Origin: Rhodospirillaceae bacterium UBA1479
Lineage (GTDB): Bacteria; Pseudomonadota; Alphaproteobacteria; Rhodospirillales; Casp-alpha2
Direction: 5' to 3'
Assembly: GCA_002325375.1 (NCBI GenBank)
Contig: DCRZ01000006.1
Location: 247,974-311,973, forward strand
Length of the DNA stretch: 64,000 bases
Position numbers and translations under genes: made by a program. The notes under the pieces were generated by a model, which made no database searches, was not told the origin of the DNA, and was given only the letters and a program-made list of their open reading frames with translations. This document shows, one piece after another, positions 1 through 9,616 of the stretch (the first letter of the stretch is position 1; the number at the start of each line of letters is the position of its first letter).

Positions 1-458
1 CAGCGCCGCCGCTCAACCAGGAACGACACGTAGTTCAGATGCATGTGGATGTTGGCGTGTCCGGCACGGATGCGCGCGCCCTTGGGCTCGCCCTGGCCGA
101 GAAAGCGTTTCAGCAGCTTTTCGCCGACCAGATTATCCGTGACCTCGCGGTTGAATTTTTCATCGAACCAGTTGGTCAGGCGGCGGACCTCGGCCCGGAT
201 CACCGGCGTGCGGCCGATCAGGGGCGGGTCGTCATGGACTTCGTCCAGGAATTCGCAGATCACGTCGGCCCCGGAAATCGCCGTGCCGTCGATCTCCACC
301 AGCGCCGGCACGGTGCCGGCAGGGTTAAGCGCCAGGAACTCCTCGCGGCGTTCCCAGATGTTCTCGATCCGAAGTTCGTGCTCCAGCCGCTTTTCGCCCA
401 GGAAGATTCGGGCCTTACGGCAAAAAGGCGACATCCACAGATGATAAAGCGTGCGCAT
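1..458 (-). CDS. Glutathione S-transferase family protein (partial, C-terminus outside window)
   Basis: The reading frame opens at the ATG at 456-458 and runs off the left edge, so only about 152 N-terminal residues are visible. The start MRTLYHLWMSPFCRKARIFL is the thioredoxin-fold opening of GST proteins, followed by NPAGTVPALV with the cis-proline segment and DGTAISGADVICEFL, the glutathione-binding region of N-terminal GST domains. An alpha-helical C-terminal domain begins before the edge. The substrate cannot be predicted. The gene is divergent from msrP, with 225 bases between the two starts. Confidence 0.85.
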   Translation of the reverse strand, partial: MRTLYHLWMSPFCRKARIFLGEKRLEHELRIENIWERREEFLALNPAGTVPALVEIDGTAISGADVICEFLDEVHDDPPLIGRTPVIRAEVRRLTNWFDEKFNREVTDNLVGEKLLKRFLGQGEPKGARIRAGHANIHMHLNYVSFLVERRR

Positions 459-683
459 GGTGGTTTCTCCTACACCGCTTTCCGGCGAATGGGAACGCCC
501 CAGTTGGCAGGTCGCTCGCGAAACCCTCGCGAAGATGTGACGGCCCTGCCCCGCCTTCGCCTTATTGGGTGGGCACCTTCCCGGCTTATACTCTTCGCGG
601 AACCAGAAAGACCGCATGACCCCGGCCCGGCGATCCTCTTGCGCGCCGGATATCGACGCAGACGAACCGGAAGGAACCCCGCC

Positions 684-1679
684 ATGATCATCCGCCAGCG
701 CCCCCGCCATCCCATCCCGTCCAGCGAGATCACGCCGAAAAGCGTGTTCGAAGACCGCCGCAGGGTGCTCAAGACGCTCGGCTTCGGCGGGCTTGCGGCG
801 ACCATGCCCCTGTGGCTTCCGGATCAGGCCGCCGCGGCCTGGCGCCCGGCCGAGGGCAAGGCGCTTTCCGGCACACCGCATCCAAAATACAACGCTCAGG
901 TCCTGGGCCAGGAGCCTGCGTCGTTCGAGGTCGTCAGTACCTACAACAACTTCTATGAATTCGGCACCGGCAAGGGCGACCCGGCGGACAACGCCGGAAA
1001 TTTCAAGACCACGCCCTGGACCATCAAGGTCGAGGGGGCGGTGGAAAAGCCCGGCACCTACGACATTGACGACTTGATCAAGGCCGAGGACATCGAGGAC
1101 CGGGTCTACCGATTCCGCTGCGTCGAGGCCTGGTCGATGGTCGTGCCCTGGCTGGGCGTGCCGCTTGCCAAGGTGATCCAGCGCCTGAACCCCACGTCGA
1201 AAGCAAAGTACGTCTATTTCGAAACCGTGTTCGACCCGGACCAGATGCCGGGGCAACGTCGGCCGTACCTGGAATGGCCTTATAAGGAAGGCCTGCGCAT
1301 GGACGAGGCCATGAATCCGCTGACCCTTTTGGCGGTCGGGGTGCACGGCCAGGTCATGCCCAACCAGAACGGTGCCCCCATCCGCCTGATCGTGCCGTGG
1401 AAGTACGGCTTCAAATCCATCAAGTCGATCGTGCTCATGCGCTTCGTCGAGAAAGAGCCGCCGACCTCCTGGTCCATCGCCAATGGCCGCGAGTACGGTT
1501 TCTATTCCAACGTCAATCCCAACGTCAGCCATCCGCGCTGGAGCCAGGCCACGGAAAAGAAGATCGGCCTGAACAACATCTTCGGCCTGCCGATCCGCCA
1601 ACCGACCTTGATGTTCAACGGCTACGAGGACGAGGTCGCGAGCCTTTACGCGGGCATGGATCTCAAGAAATTCTTTTAG
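684..1679 (+). CDS. msrP: Protein-methionine-sulfoxide reductase catalytic subunit MsrP
   Basis: Periplasmic molybdopterin enzyme that reduces oxidised methionines in envelope proteins, taking electrons from the quinone pool through MsrQ. The 331-residue protein starts at ATG 684 behind a GGAAGGA-type ribosome site. A twin-arginine signal (DRRRVLKTLG, then a hydrophobic stretch ending near PDQAAA) matches the family's Tat export. The molybdenum-coordinating cysteine lies in YRFRCVEAWSMVVPW at about residue 146. The frame is open upstream to position 39, but that part only shadows the GST gene on the other strand. It is followed 59 bases later by msrQ, the usual operon order. Confidence 0.95.
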   Translation: MIIRQRPRHPIPSSEITPKSVFEDRRRVLKTLGFGGLAATMPLWLPDQAAAAWRPAEGKALSGTPHPKYNAQVLGQEPASFEVVSTYNNFYEFGTGKGDPADNAGNFKTTPWTIKVEGAVEKPGTYDIDDLIKAEDIEDRVYRFRCVEAWSMVVPWLGVPLAKVIQRLNPTSKAKYVYFETVFDPDQMPGQRRPYLEWPYKEGLRMDEAMNPLTLLAVGVHGQVMPNQNGAPIRLIVPWKYGFKSIKSIVLMRFVEKEPPTSWSIANGREYGFYSNVNPNVSHPRWSQATEKKIGLNNIFGLPIRQPTLMFNGYEDEVASLYAGMDLKKFF

Positions 1680-1738
1680 GTCTGTGTGCGGGCCGCCCGC
1701 CGGTGCCCAATCGGCGCCGGCTGCGTTAGGATGGCGTC

Positions 1739-2374
1739 ATGAACAAGGAAACCCGTCTTAACTGGGTCCTCAAACCCCTGGTCCATGCGGCCGCGCTGGG
1801 GCCGCTCGTCTGGCTGGTATGGCTCGGCATGCATGGCCAGTTCGGGCCCAACCCGGCGGAATTCATCAACCGCTACACCGGCGACTGGGCGATCCGCCTT
1901 CTGCTGATCGCCCTTGCCGTGACGCCGGTTCGGGGGATCACGGGGCTGGCCGTGGTCATGCGCTTTCGCCGCATGCTTGGTCTCTACGCGTTCTTCTATG
2001 CGCTGCTGCATGTCTCAAGCTACGTGGCGCTCGACCAATATTTCGCCTGGGCCGCCATCTGGCAGGACATCCTGAAACGCAATTACATCACCGTCGGCAT
2101 GCTGGGGCTGGTGATCCTGACGGCCCTTGCCGTCACCTCGCCCAAGGCCATGGTCAAGAAGATGGGCGGGCGCAATTGGCAGCGCCTGCACAAGCTGGTC
2201 TACGTCGCCGCCGTCGCCGCGCCGGTTCACTTCTTCATGATGCGCAAGGGCTTCCAGATCGAACCCCTGATCTACGGTGGGATCGCGGGTCTGCTGCTTG
2301 CCTATCGCGCCATTGCCTGGATAAAGATGCGGATGCGGTCGCGCGCCGCCCGGGCGGACGTTCAGGCGGCCTGA
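1739..2374 (+). CDS. msrQ: Heme-binding membrane subunit MsrQ
   Basis: 211-residue integral membrane cytochrome b-type protein of the ferric reductase-like family that passes electrons from quinol to MsrP. Several hydrophobic helices are visible, with histidines in YALLHVSSY and in the pair HKLVYVAAVAAPVHFF, the positions expected for heme ligands. Length and helix pattern fit the E. coli YedZ/MsrQ family. It lies directly downstream of msrP and probably shares its transcript. It converges on the metallo-hydrolase gene that ends at 2402. Confidence 0.93.
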   Translation: MNKETRLNWVLKPLVHAAALGPLVWLVWLGMHGQFGPNPAEFINRYTGDWAIRLLLIALAVTPVRGITGLAVVMRFRRMLGLYAFFYALLHVSSYVALDQYFAWAAIWQDILKRNYITVGMLGLVILTALAVTSPKAMVKKMGGRNWQRLHKLVYVAAVAAPVHFFMMRKGFQIEPLIYGGIAGLLLAYRAIAWIKMRMRSRAARADVQAA

Positions 2375-2401
2375 CCGCCGACGTGTGTTTCTATCCGGCC
2401 G

Positions 2402-3349
<948 letters not shown>

Positions 3350-3431
3350 CACCATTCTCCCCATGGAAATTATCGTTTCCCGAATGGTGCCGGGGCGCGC
3401 GTGATTAGGCAACCCCACGTGCGATGGGGTT

Positions 3432-3452
3432 AAAAATGCCCCTGTCGGGCAT
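3432..3452 (-). terminator. Rho-independent terminator downstream of the 3584-4105 gene
   Basis: Read on the minus strand, a perfect six-base stem (ATGCCC / GGGCAT) with a five-base loop is followed at once by five T residues. It lies 132 bases beyond the stop of the 173-residue gene and before the metallo-hydrolase start, so it would separate the two transcripts. Confidence 0.55.
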
Positions 3453-3485
3453 ACCTACGGAGCCGTGAAACTGGGAAAATTTTTC

Positions 3486-3512
3486 CCGGTTGGGCATAAT
3501 TTTCCCAATCGG
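3486..3512. repeat. Imperfect palindrome in an AT-rich cluster
   Basis: CCGGTTGGG (3486-3494) faces CCCAATCGG (3504-3512) around a nine-base AT-rich loop, with one G.T wobble. Just to its left, GGGAAAATTTTTCCC forms a second near-palindrome. This AT-rich cluster stands out from the surrounding GC-rich DNA. It may be part of transcript termination or an operator. Confidence 0.4.
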
Positions 3513-3583
3513 GCGGCAATTGATGCCGGCCGGCCAGTCATGGACGCCGGGGGTGGGCTGGCACCTTGTGGCGGGTTTGGGAC

Positions 3584-4105
3584 TTATTTATCGTCCTTTG
3601 ATTCGTCAGCGACGGTCGCCGGGTCATCGTTCAGGGCATCTCGGGCTTCCATCGCAGCCAGCAGAACCGATCCTGCGCTGCCCGTTCCGCTGGTGTCGGA
3701 GATGTCGCGGGCCAGGTCCGGCGCATCGCCAAGGAGGCCGGGCTTGTCATTCTCCAATTCGGCGCTGGCTTGCATGCGGCGCTGAATTTCCTGGGCGATG
3801 AGGTCCTCGATGGCGGCCCGCTGTTCAGCCGGCATTTTCTCCAAATCTTCCTCGGAAAGACCCATGCGGTTGAGAATCTTTTCGCGCAGTTCTTCCCGCT
3901 TCCGTTCCTCGACCTCTTTCGCGTAGGCGGTGAAGCCCTTCTCGCGGACGATGTCCAGGTCGGTCTTGGGCAGGCCGGTGTCTTCACTCTGGGGCGCGAC
4001 GGAGGCGGCCATCATCTCGGCGAACGAACCTGACCCGGCGTCGTCTGCCGCCGGCTTGTCGGTTCTCTGCGGCAGCAAGATGCTGGCGATGTTGTCGATT
4101 TTCAT
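3584..4105 (-). CDS. Conserved hypothetical protein with charged coiled-coil segment
   Basis: 173-residue soluble protein I cannot assign to a characterised family. It opens MKIDNIASILLP, has a low-complexity acidic stretch, then a charged helical region (KEVEERKREELREKILNRM, EEDLEKMPAEQRAAIEDLIAQ) likely to form a coiled coil, and an acidic tail. There is no signal peptide or membrane segment. An excellent AGGAGG-type ribosome site precedes the ATG at 4105, and codon use matches the neighbours, so the gene is real. It stands alone between polA and a terminator at 3432-3452. The layout (short N-terminal motif, disordered linker, helical body) resembles small flagellar or regulatory proteins, but that is only a guess. 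Confidence 0.75.
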   Translation of the reverse strand: MKIDNIASILLPQRTDKPAADDAGSGSFAEMMAASVAPQSEDTGLPKTDLDIVREKGFTAYAKEVEERKREELREKILNRMGLSEEDLEKMPAEQRAAIEDLIAQEIQRRMQASAELENDKPGLLGDAPDLARDISDTSGTGSAGSVLLAAMEARDALNDDPATVADESKDDK

Positions 4106-4207
4106 GATTGTCCTCCTATGCTGTCGCGCGGACGCGCGGGTCGTCCCCGTCGTTCGCGTAGCAAAGGACGTGCCAGAATTATCGGAGGATGGGCGTTGGT
4201 GCGCGGC

Positions 4208-6979
4208 TCAGTGCGCCTCGTCCCAATTGGCGCCGATGCCGATATCGACGTCGAGCGGCACGCTCAGATGCGCCGCGCCGGACATGACCTTGCGGACCGT
4301 GTCGCGGGTCGCCTCGATCTCGGCGTCGGGGACCTCGAAAATCAATTCATCATGGACCTGCAGCAGCATGCGGGCATTCAGGCCCGCCTCGGCCAGGGCG
4401 TCGGGCAGGCGGATCATGGCGCGCTTGATGATATCGGCCGCCCCGCCCTGGATCGGCGCGTTGATGGCGGCGCGCTCGGCAAATCCCCGCATGTTGGGGT
4501 TGCGGTCGTTGATGCCGCGAACATGGCATTTGCGCCCGAAGGTGGTTTCCACGAAACCCTGTTTCTTGGCCTGTTCCTTGGTCCGTTCCATATAGGCCTT
4601 GATGCCCGGATACTGTTCGAAATAGGCGTTGATGTACTCACCCGCCTCGCCGCGGGAAATGCCCAGCTGGCGCGCAAGGCCGAAGGCGGAAATGCCGTAG
4701 ATGATGCCGAAATTGATGGCCTTGGCGCGGCGCCGGACCATGGGGTCCATGCCCTCGACCGGAATGCCGAACACCTGACTGGCCGTCAGGGCGTGAATGT
4801 CGATGCCATCGTGAAACGCCTGCTTGAGAACGTCGATCCCGGCCACATGGGCCAGCAGGCGCAGTTCGATCTGCGAGTAATCCGCGGACATCAGGGTATA
4901 TCCCTTGTCGGCGACGAAGGCGGTGCGGATCTTACGCCCTTCTTCGGAGCGGATCGGAATGTTCTGCAGGTTGGGGTCCGTTGAGGACAGTCGCCCGGTC
5001 GCCGCCACGGCCTGGGCGTAGTTTGTATGGACCCGCCCGGTCTTGGGATTGATCTGGCCGACCAGGCTGTCCGTATAGGTGCTTTTCAGTTTCGACAGCT
5101 GCCGCCAGTCCAAGACCTTCTGCGGCAGCTCATGGCCCTGGGCGGCCAGTTCCTCGAGGACCTCCGCCCCCGTGGCATAGGCCCCGGTCTTGGTCTTCTT
5201 GCCGCCGTCCAGGCCCATTTCGTCGAACAGGATTTCGCCCAGTTGCTTGGGCGACCCGATGTTGAACTCGTGGCCGGCCAGTTTGTGGATTTCGCCTTCC
5301 AGATCGTCCATGCGGGCGGCGAAATCGGCGCTCAGGTCCCGCAGGACGGTGGCGTCGACCTTGATGCCGCGCCGTTCCATGTCGCGCAGCACCGGGACCA
5401 GGGGCCGTTCCAGAGTCTCATAAACGGTGACCATGTGTTCGGCCACCAGGCGCGGCTTGAACACGCCATGCAGACGCAGCGTGATATCCGCGTCCTCGGC
5501 GGCGTAATCCAGGGCCTTATCCAGCGGCACCCGGTCGAACGACACCTGGGCCTTGCCGGTCCCGGCGACGTCCTTGAACTTGATGGTGTCGTAATCAAGG
5601 AAATCGCGGGCCAGGTCGTCCATGCCGTGGCCGTGCAGGCCGCCGTCGAGCACGTAGGACAGCAGCATGGTGTCGTCCACGGGCGCGACCTCGACGCCGT
5701 AGCGGCCGAGCACCTGAATGTCGTACTTGATGTTCTGGCCGACCTTGAGAATCGACGGGTCCTCAAGCATCGGCTTCAGCGCCGCCAGGGCGTCCTTCAG
5801 GGGAATCTGGTCCGGAGCACTTTCGCCGCCCCCGTCTCCGTCCCCAAGGTCCAATTGTCCCTGGGGGACGGCCGACACATGGGCCAGCGGGATGTAGCAG
5901 GCGCGGCCCGCTTCGGTCGAAAGCGACACGCCGACCAGACCCGCCCCCATGGCGTCCAACGCATCCGTTTCCGTATCCACGGCGACGACGCCGGTGGCGT
6001 AGGCGGCCTTGATCCAGGGCTGCAACTGGTCGAGCGTCTGCACCAGGTCGTACTGCGGAGCGAGCACGGCAGACGACTGCGTCGCCGCGCCGTTGCCGCC
6101 GTTCGCGGGCATGCCGAGGCGGCTTTCCACCGTGGTCGCCAGGGACTTGAAGCCGAGGTCGCGGAGGAAGGTCAGCAGGGTTTCCGCATCCGGCGCCTTC
6201 TTGCGCATCTCGTCGATGGTCCGCGTTGTGGGCACGTCATCCCTGAGCGTCACCAGGTCGCGGGAAATGCGCGCCATGTCGGCCTGTCCCAGCAGGGATT
6301 CCCGGCGTTTGGGCTGTTTGATCTCGGCCGCGCGGGCCAGCAGGGTGTCCAGGTCACCGTATTCGCCGATCAACTGCGCCGCCGTCTTCACGCCGATACC
6401 GGCCACGCCCGGCACGTTGTCCGACGAATCGCCGGCCAGGGCCTGCACGTCGATCACCTTGTCCGGTGCGACACCGAATTTTTCCATAACCTGCTCAGGG
6501 CCGATTTCGCGATTCTTCATGGCGTCGAACAGGACCACGCTGTCATCGACCAGCTGCATCAGGTCCTTGTCCGAGGACACGATAGTCACCTCCGCGCCCC
6601 GTTCGCGGGCCTGGCGGGCGTAGGTCGCGATCAGGTCGTCGGCTTCGAACCCGTCCATGTCGATGGCCGGCACGTTGAGCGCTTCGGTCGCCTTGCGCAC
6701 CAGTTCGAACTGCGGGATCAGGTCGTCGGGTGCCGGTGGGCGGTGCGCCTTGTATTCGGGGTAGATGTCATTGCGGAAGGTCTTGCGCGCGCGGTCGAAG
6801 ATGACGGCGACGAAATCGGCCTCCGTGTCCTCGACCAGCTTCATCAGCATCTTGGTGAACCCGAATACCGCGTTGGTCGGCGTGCCGTCGGGCGCCGTCA
6901 TCGGCGGCAGCGCGTGATAGGCGCGGAAGATGAAGCCCGAGCCGTCGACCAGAAAGACATGTTCGCGTTGATCGGTCAT
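4208..6979 (-). CDS. polA: DNA polymerase I
   Basis: 923-residue repair and Okazaki-fragment polymerase with all three domains. The 5' nuclease domain (about 1-290) shows DGSGFIFRAYHALPPM and DSSDNVPGVAGIGVKTA. The 3'-5' proofreading domain (about 310-530) keeps its metal ligands in VVAVDTETDAL, the DDTMLLSYVLD block and YAAEDADITLRL, so proofreading should be active. The polymerase domain has motif A (SADYSQIELRLLAHVAG), motif B (RRRAKAINFGIIYGISAFGL) and motif C (LLQVHDELIFEVP). The length is normal for alphaproteobacteria. It has a single-gene setting. Confidence 0.98.
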   Translation of the reverse strand: MTDQREHVFLVDGSGFIFRAYHALPPMTAPDGTPTNAVFGFTKMLMKLVEDTEADFVAVIFDRARKTFRNDIYPEYKAHRPPAPDDLIPQFELVRKATEALNVPAIDMDGFEADDLIATYARQARERGAEVTIVSSDKDLMQLVDDSVVLFDAMKNREIGPEQVMEKFGVAPDKVIDVQALAGDSSDNVPGVAGIGVKTAAQLIGEYGDLDTLLARAAEIKQPKRRESLLGQADMARISRDLVTLRDDVPTTRTIDEMRKKAPDAETLLTFLRDLGFKSLATTVESRLGMPANGGNGAATQSSAVLAPQYDLVQTLDQLQPWIKAAYATGVVAVDTETDALDAMGAGLVGVSLSTEAGRACYIPLAHVSAVPQGQLDLGDGDGGGESAPDQIPLKDALAALKPMLEDPSILKVGQNIKYDIQVLGRYGVEVAPVDDTMLLSYVLDGGLHGHGMDDLARDFLDYDTIKFKDVAGTGKAQVSFDRVPLDKALDYAAEDADITLRLHGVFKPRLVAEHMVTVYETLERPLVPVLRDMERRGIKVDATVLRDLSADFAARMDDLEGEIHKLAGHEFNIGSPKQLGEILFDEMGLDGGKKTKTGAYATGAEVLEELAAQGHELPQKVLDWRQLSKLKSTYTDSLVGQINPKTGRVHTNYAQAVAATGRLSSTDPNLQNIPIRSEEGRKIRTAFVADKGYTLMSADYSQIELRLLAHVAGIDVLKQAFHDGIDIHALTASQVFGIPVEGMDPMVRRRAKAINFGIIYGISAFGLARQLGISRGEAGEYINAYFEQYPGIKAYMERTKEQAKKQGFVETTFGRKCHVRGINDRNPNMRGFAERAAINAPIQGGAADIIKRAMIRLPDALAEAGLNARMLLQVHDELIFEVPDAEIEATRDTVRKVMSGAAHLSVPLDVDIGIGANWDEAH

Positions 6980-7221
6980 GGGGATCCATTTCGGTGGGTG
7001 GGGATGCAGGTGGGCGTGCCGGGTCGGAGCACCCCCCTGTTATAGCCCGGCGGACGTGCGGGCATGAAGGGTTTATCTATGACGAACGGCCGTTCGCCAT
7101 CGCGCGCCAAAGGGCGTTAGATATGCGCCGTGGCGGCGGCGAGAACACCCCGCCGGTCAACCTGCCGAGGCAAGGATATTTAAGCTTTCCCCTTGGGCGT
7201 GGCGAGGGCCAAGGCCGCAGC

Positions 7222-7404
7222 CTAGTGGCCGTGGCTGGCGACCGGGGCGTCGGGGTTGAGAAGATAGCGTTTCGAGCAATAGGGGCAGACGACCTCCGCC
7301 TCTTCGTCGAACTTCAGGAACACCTTTGGGTGGCCCAGCGCGCCGCCGCCTCCGTCGCAGGCGACGATCGGCGTGTCCACATAGATGGGTTCTTCCGGGT
7401 CCAT
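7222..7404 (-). CDS. Small zinc-finger (CHCC-type, NDUFS6-like) protein
   Basis: 60-residue protein with a Cys-x8-His ... Cys-x2-Cys zinc site: ACDGGGGALGHP and VVCPYCSKRYLL. This is the zf-CHCC domain, shared with the mitochondrial complex I subunit NDUFS6 and common as a stand-alone small protein in alphaproteobacteria. The frame is open to 7503, but the ATG at 7404 with AGGGA upstream gives the family's usual length. It lies upstream of polA on the same strand, 242 bases away, with no clear promoter or terminator between. Its cellular role is not established. Confidence 0.85.
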   Translation of the reverse strand: MDPEEPIYVDTPIVACDGGGGALGHPKVFLKFDEEAEVVCPYCSKRYLLNPDAPVASHGH

Positions 7405-7573
7405 GATGTATCCCTTGATTCGCTGTTCCAGTCCGCCCGGGTCAGGCCATGACCGTTGACCCTGCGCTTGAGCGGATGATACCGATTGCGGCCCGACAAT
7501 CAATATGCAGCGGCATCATTCCGGCGCCGCCGGCCGACCCGGTCCGGCGTACCGGCGCCCTCCCGAGGAGCCA

Positions 7574-8587
7574 ATGACGGTCCAAACTTCCGATACCGCC
7601 CGGAGCCAGCCTGAATTCGCAGTGGAAATCAGCCATTTACGTAAGGTCTACGGGCGCGGCGGCAATGTGCCCGGGGACACGGGGCAGACCGTGGCGGCGC
7701 TCAAGGATCTTTCGCTGAACGTGCCCCGGGGCTCGTTTTTCGCCCTTTTGGGCCCCAACGGGGCGGGCAAATCGACACTCATTAACATTCTATCGGGCCT
7801 GGTTATCAAGTCGTCCGGCGAGGCCCGGGTGTGGGGTCATGACATCGACCGCGACATGCGGGCGGCGCGTCTGGCCCTCGGCGTGGTGCCTCAGGAACTG
7901 AACTTGGACCCGTTTTTTACACCGCGTGAATTGCTGGAGGTCCAGGCCGGCCTGTTCGGCGTGCCGGTCAGCCGCCGCCGGTCCGACGAGATTCTCGCCG
8001 CCGTCGGCCTGGCCGACAAAGCCAACGCCTATGCCCGTTCGTTGTCCGGCGGCATGCGCCGGCGCATGCTGGTCGCCAAGGCCATGGTCCATTCGCCGCC
8101 GGTGCTGATCCTGGACGAACCCACGGCGGGGGTCGATGTGGAACTGCGCCGCCAGCTTTGGGTCACCATGCGCGATCTCAACGCGCGCGGCACGACGATC
8201 CTGCTGACCACCCATTACCTGGAAGAAGCCCAGGCGCTATGCGACCGGGTCGCCATCATCAACCATGGCGAACTGGTCGCCTGCGACGACACCTCGGCGC
8301 TGCTGGCGCGCCTCGATTCCAAGGAAATGCTGATCACCGTCGACCGCGACATCGCCCAGGTGCCGGCGGCGCTCGAACCCTTCCGCACGGAATTCCTGTC
8401 GCCACGGCAGGTTTCCGTGTCCTTCCCGCCGTCGCAGGCCCATTCGGGCCAGATCATCACGGCCATGCAGGACGCCGGCTATGTCATCACCAACCTCACG
8501 ACCAAGGAAGCGGCGCTGGAAGACGTGTTCCTGCGCCTGACGTCCGGCGGCCCCACGGATGGTGCCCGGGAGGCCGCCCGGCAATGA
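7574..8587 (+). CDS. ABC transporter ATP-binding protein (ABC-2 / drug-exporter type)
   Basis: 337-residue nucleotide-binding subunit that would power an ABC-2 exporter. Walker A GPNGAGKST lies at about residue 60, with signature LSGGMRRRM, Walker B VLILDEPTAGVD and the H-loop in TTHYLEEA. The C-terminal part after about residue 235 is the extension seen in DrrA/CcmA-like exporter ATPases. GAGGAG four bases before the ATG at 7574 supports the start. The downstream gene overlaps by four bases but is a lipoprotein hydrolase, not a permease; no permease gene is in the window, so the membrane partner must lie elsewhere. Confidence 0.92.
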   Translation: MTVQTSDTARSQPEFAVEISHLRKVYGRGGNVPGDTGQTVAALKDLSLNVPRGSFFALLGPNGAGKSTLINILSGLVIKSSGEARVWGHDIDRDMRAARLALGVVPQELNLDPFFTPRELLEVQAGLFGVPVSRRRSDEILAAVGLADKANAYARSLSGGMRRRMLVAKAMVHSPPVLILDEPTAGVDVELRRQLWVTMRDLNARGTTILLTTHYLEEAQALCDRVAIINHGELVACDDTSALLARLDSKEMLITVDRDIAQVPAALEPFRTEFLSPRQVSVSFPPSQAHSGQIITAMQDAGYVITNLTTKEAALEDVFLRLTSGGPTDGAREAARQ

Positions 8588-9609
8588 TCCGGGGCGTCCT
8601 GCGGCGGCTCGCCGTCCTGGGGCTATGCGGATTGCTCGCGGCCTGCGCCGTGCCGCTGACCTATCCGGCGGGACCGGCAGCCACGAAACCGCATTTCCTG
8701 ATGGACTGGTTCGTTGCCCGCGACGGCATCCGCATGACCGTGCGGTCGTGGCGGCCCAAGGGCCCGGCCAAGGCGGTCATCGTCGCGCTTCACGGGTTCA
8801 ACGACTATTCCAACTTCTTCCAGGCCCCGGGTGCCTGGCTCGCGGACCGCGGGGTCGCGTCCTATGCCTATGACCAGCGGGGCTTCGGCGACGGCATCGG
8901 CATCGGCCTGTGGGCGGGGGCCGAGTCCTATGTCCGCGACCTCGCGGATTTCACGGCCCTGGTGCGGCGCAGCCATCCGGGCGTTCCGGTCTATGTCCTG
9001 GGCGACAGCATGGGCGGCGCCGTCGCCCTGGTCGCCGGGGCGGGGCCGGCGGAAACCCGGCCCCAGGCCGACGGCATGATCCTGGCCGCCCCCGCCGTCT
9101 GGGGCCGCACCGCCATGACCTGGTACGAGCGGGCGGCGCTGTGGACGGCGGCCCATACCATCCCGACCTTTCGCCTGACCGCCCAGGGCCTCGACATCCA
9201 GCCGTCGGACAACATCGACATGCTGCGCGCGCTCGGCCGCGACTGGCGGGTGATCAAGCGCACGCGGGTGGAAACCATCCACGGACTGGTCGGGCTGATG
9301 GACCGGGCGCAGGCCGCCGCGCCAAGGTTTTCCGAACGGGCGCTGATCCTCTACGGCGGCAAGGACGACATCATCCCGGGCCGGCCGACCCTGACCATGG
9401 TCCGCCGTCTTCCGGCGGCGGCCCGGGACCGCCAGACCTTCGCCCTTTACGACGGCGGCCATCACATGCTGCTGCGCGACCTCAACGCCGAGGTGGTATG
9501 GCGCGACATCCTGGCCTGGATCGACACCGCCCATGCCCCCCTGCCGTCCGGCGCCGACCGGCGGGGGGCATTGGTACTTGAAAAAGGCTCGCTTGCCGCA
9601 AAGCCCTAG
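8584..9609 (+). CDS. Lipoprotein alpha/beta hydrolase (monoacylglycerol lipase / lysophospholipase-like)
   Basis: 341-residue serine hydrolase. The N-terminus is a lipoprotein signal (hydrophobic stretch, then lipobox LLAAC), so the protein should be lipid-anchored in the envelope. The catalytic triad is visible as nucleophile GDSMGG, aspartate in YGGKDDIIPG and histidine in YDGGHHMLL, and ALHGFNDYSNFF gives the oxyanion loop. This pattern is that of the PldB/monoglyceride lipase group (Hydrolase_4). ATG 8584 overlaps the ATPase stop (ATGA), so the two are translationally coupled, which hints at a role in lipid handling tied to the transporter. Confidence 0.88.
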   Translation: MIRGVLRRLAVLGLCGLLAACAVPLTYPAGPAATKPHFLMDWFVARDGIRMTVRSWRPKGPAKAVIVALHGFNDYSNFFQAPGAWLADRGVASYAYDQRGFGDGIGIGLWAGAESYVRDLADFTALVRRSHPGVPVYVLGDSMGGAVALVAGAGPAETRPQADGMILAAPAVWGRTAMTWYERAALWTAAHTIPTFRLTAQGLDIQPSDNIDMLRALGRDWRVIKRTRVETIHGLVGLMDRAQAAAPRFSERALILYGGKDDIIPGRPTLTMVRRLPAAARDRQTFALYDGGHHMLLRDLNAEVVWRDILAWIDTAHAPLPSGADRRGALVLEKGSLAAKP

Positions 9610-9616
9610 GCGGTCG

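Noticed and set aside
5027..7045. Long plus-strand open frame opposite polA (672 codons)
   Set aside because: Wholly antisense to DNA polymerase I, rich in His, Gln, Val and Arg as expected of a GC-rich shadow frame; no motif.
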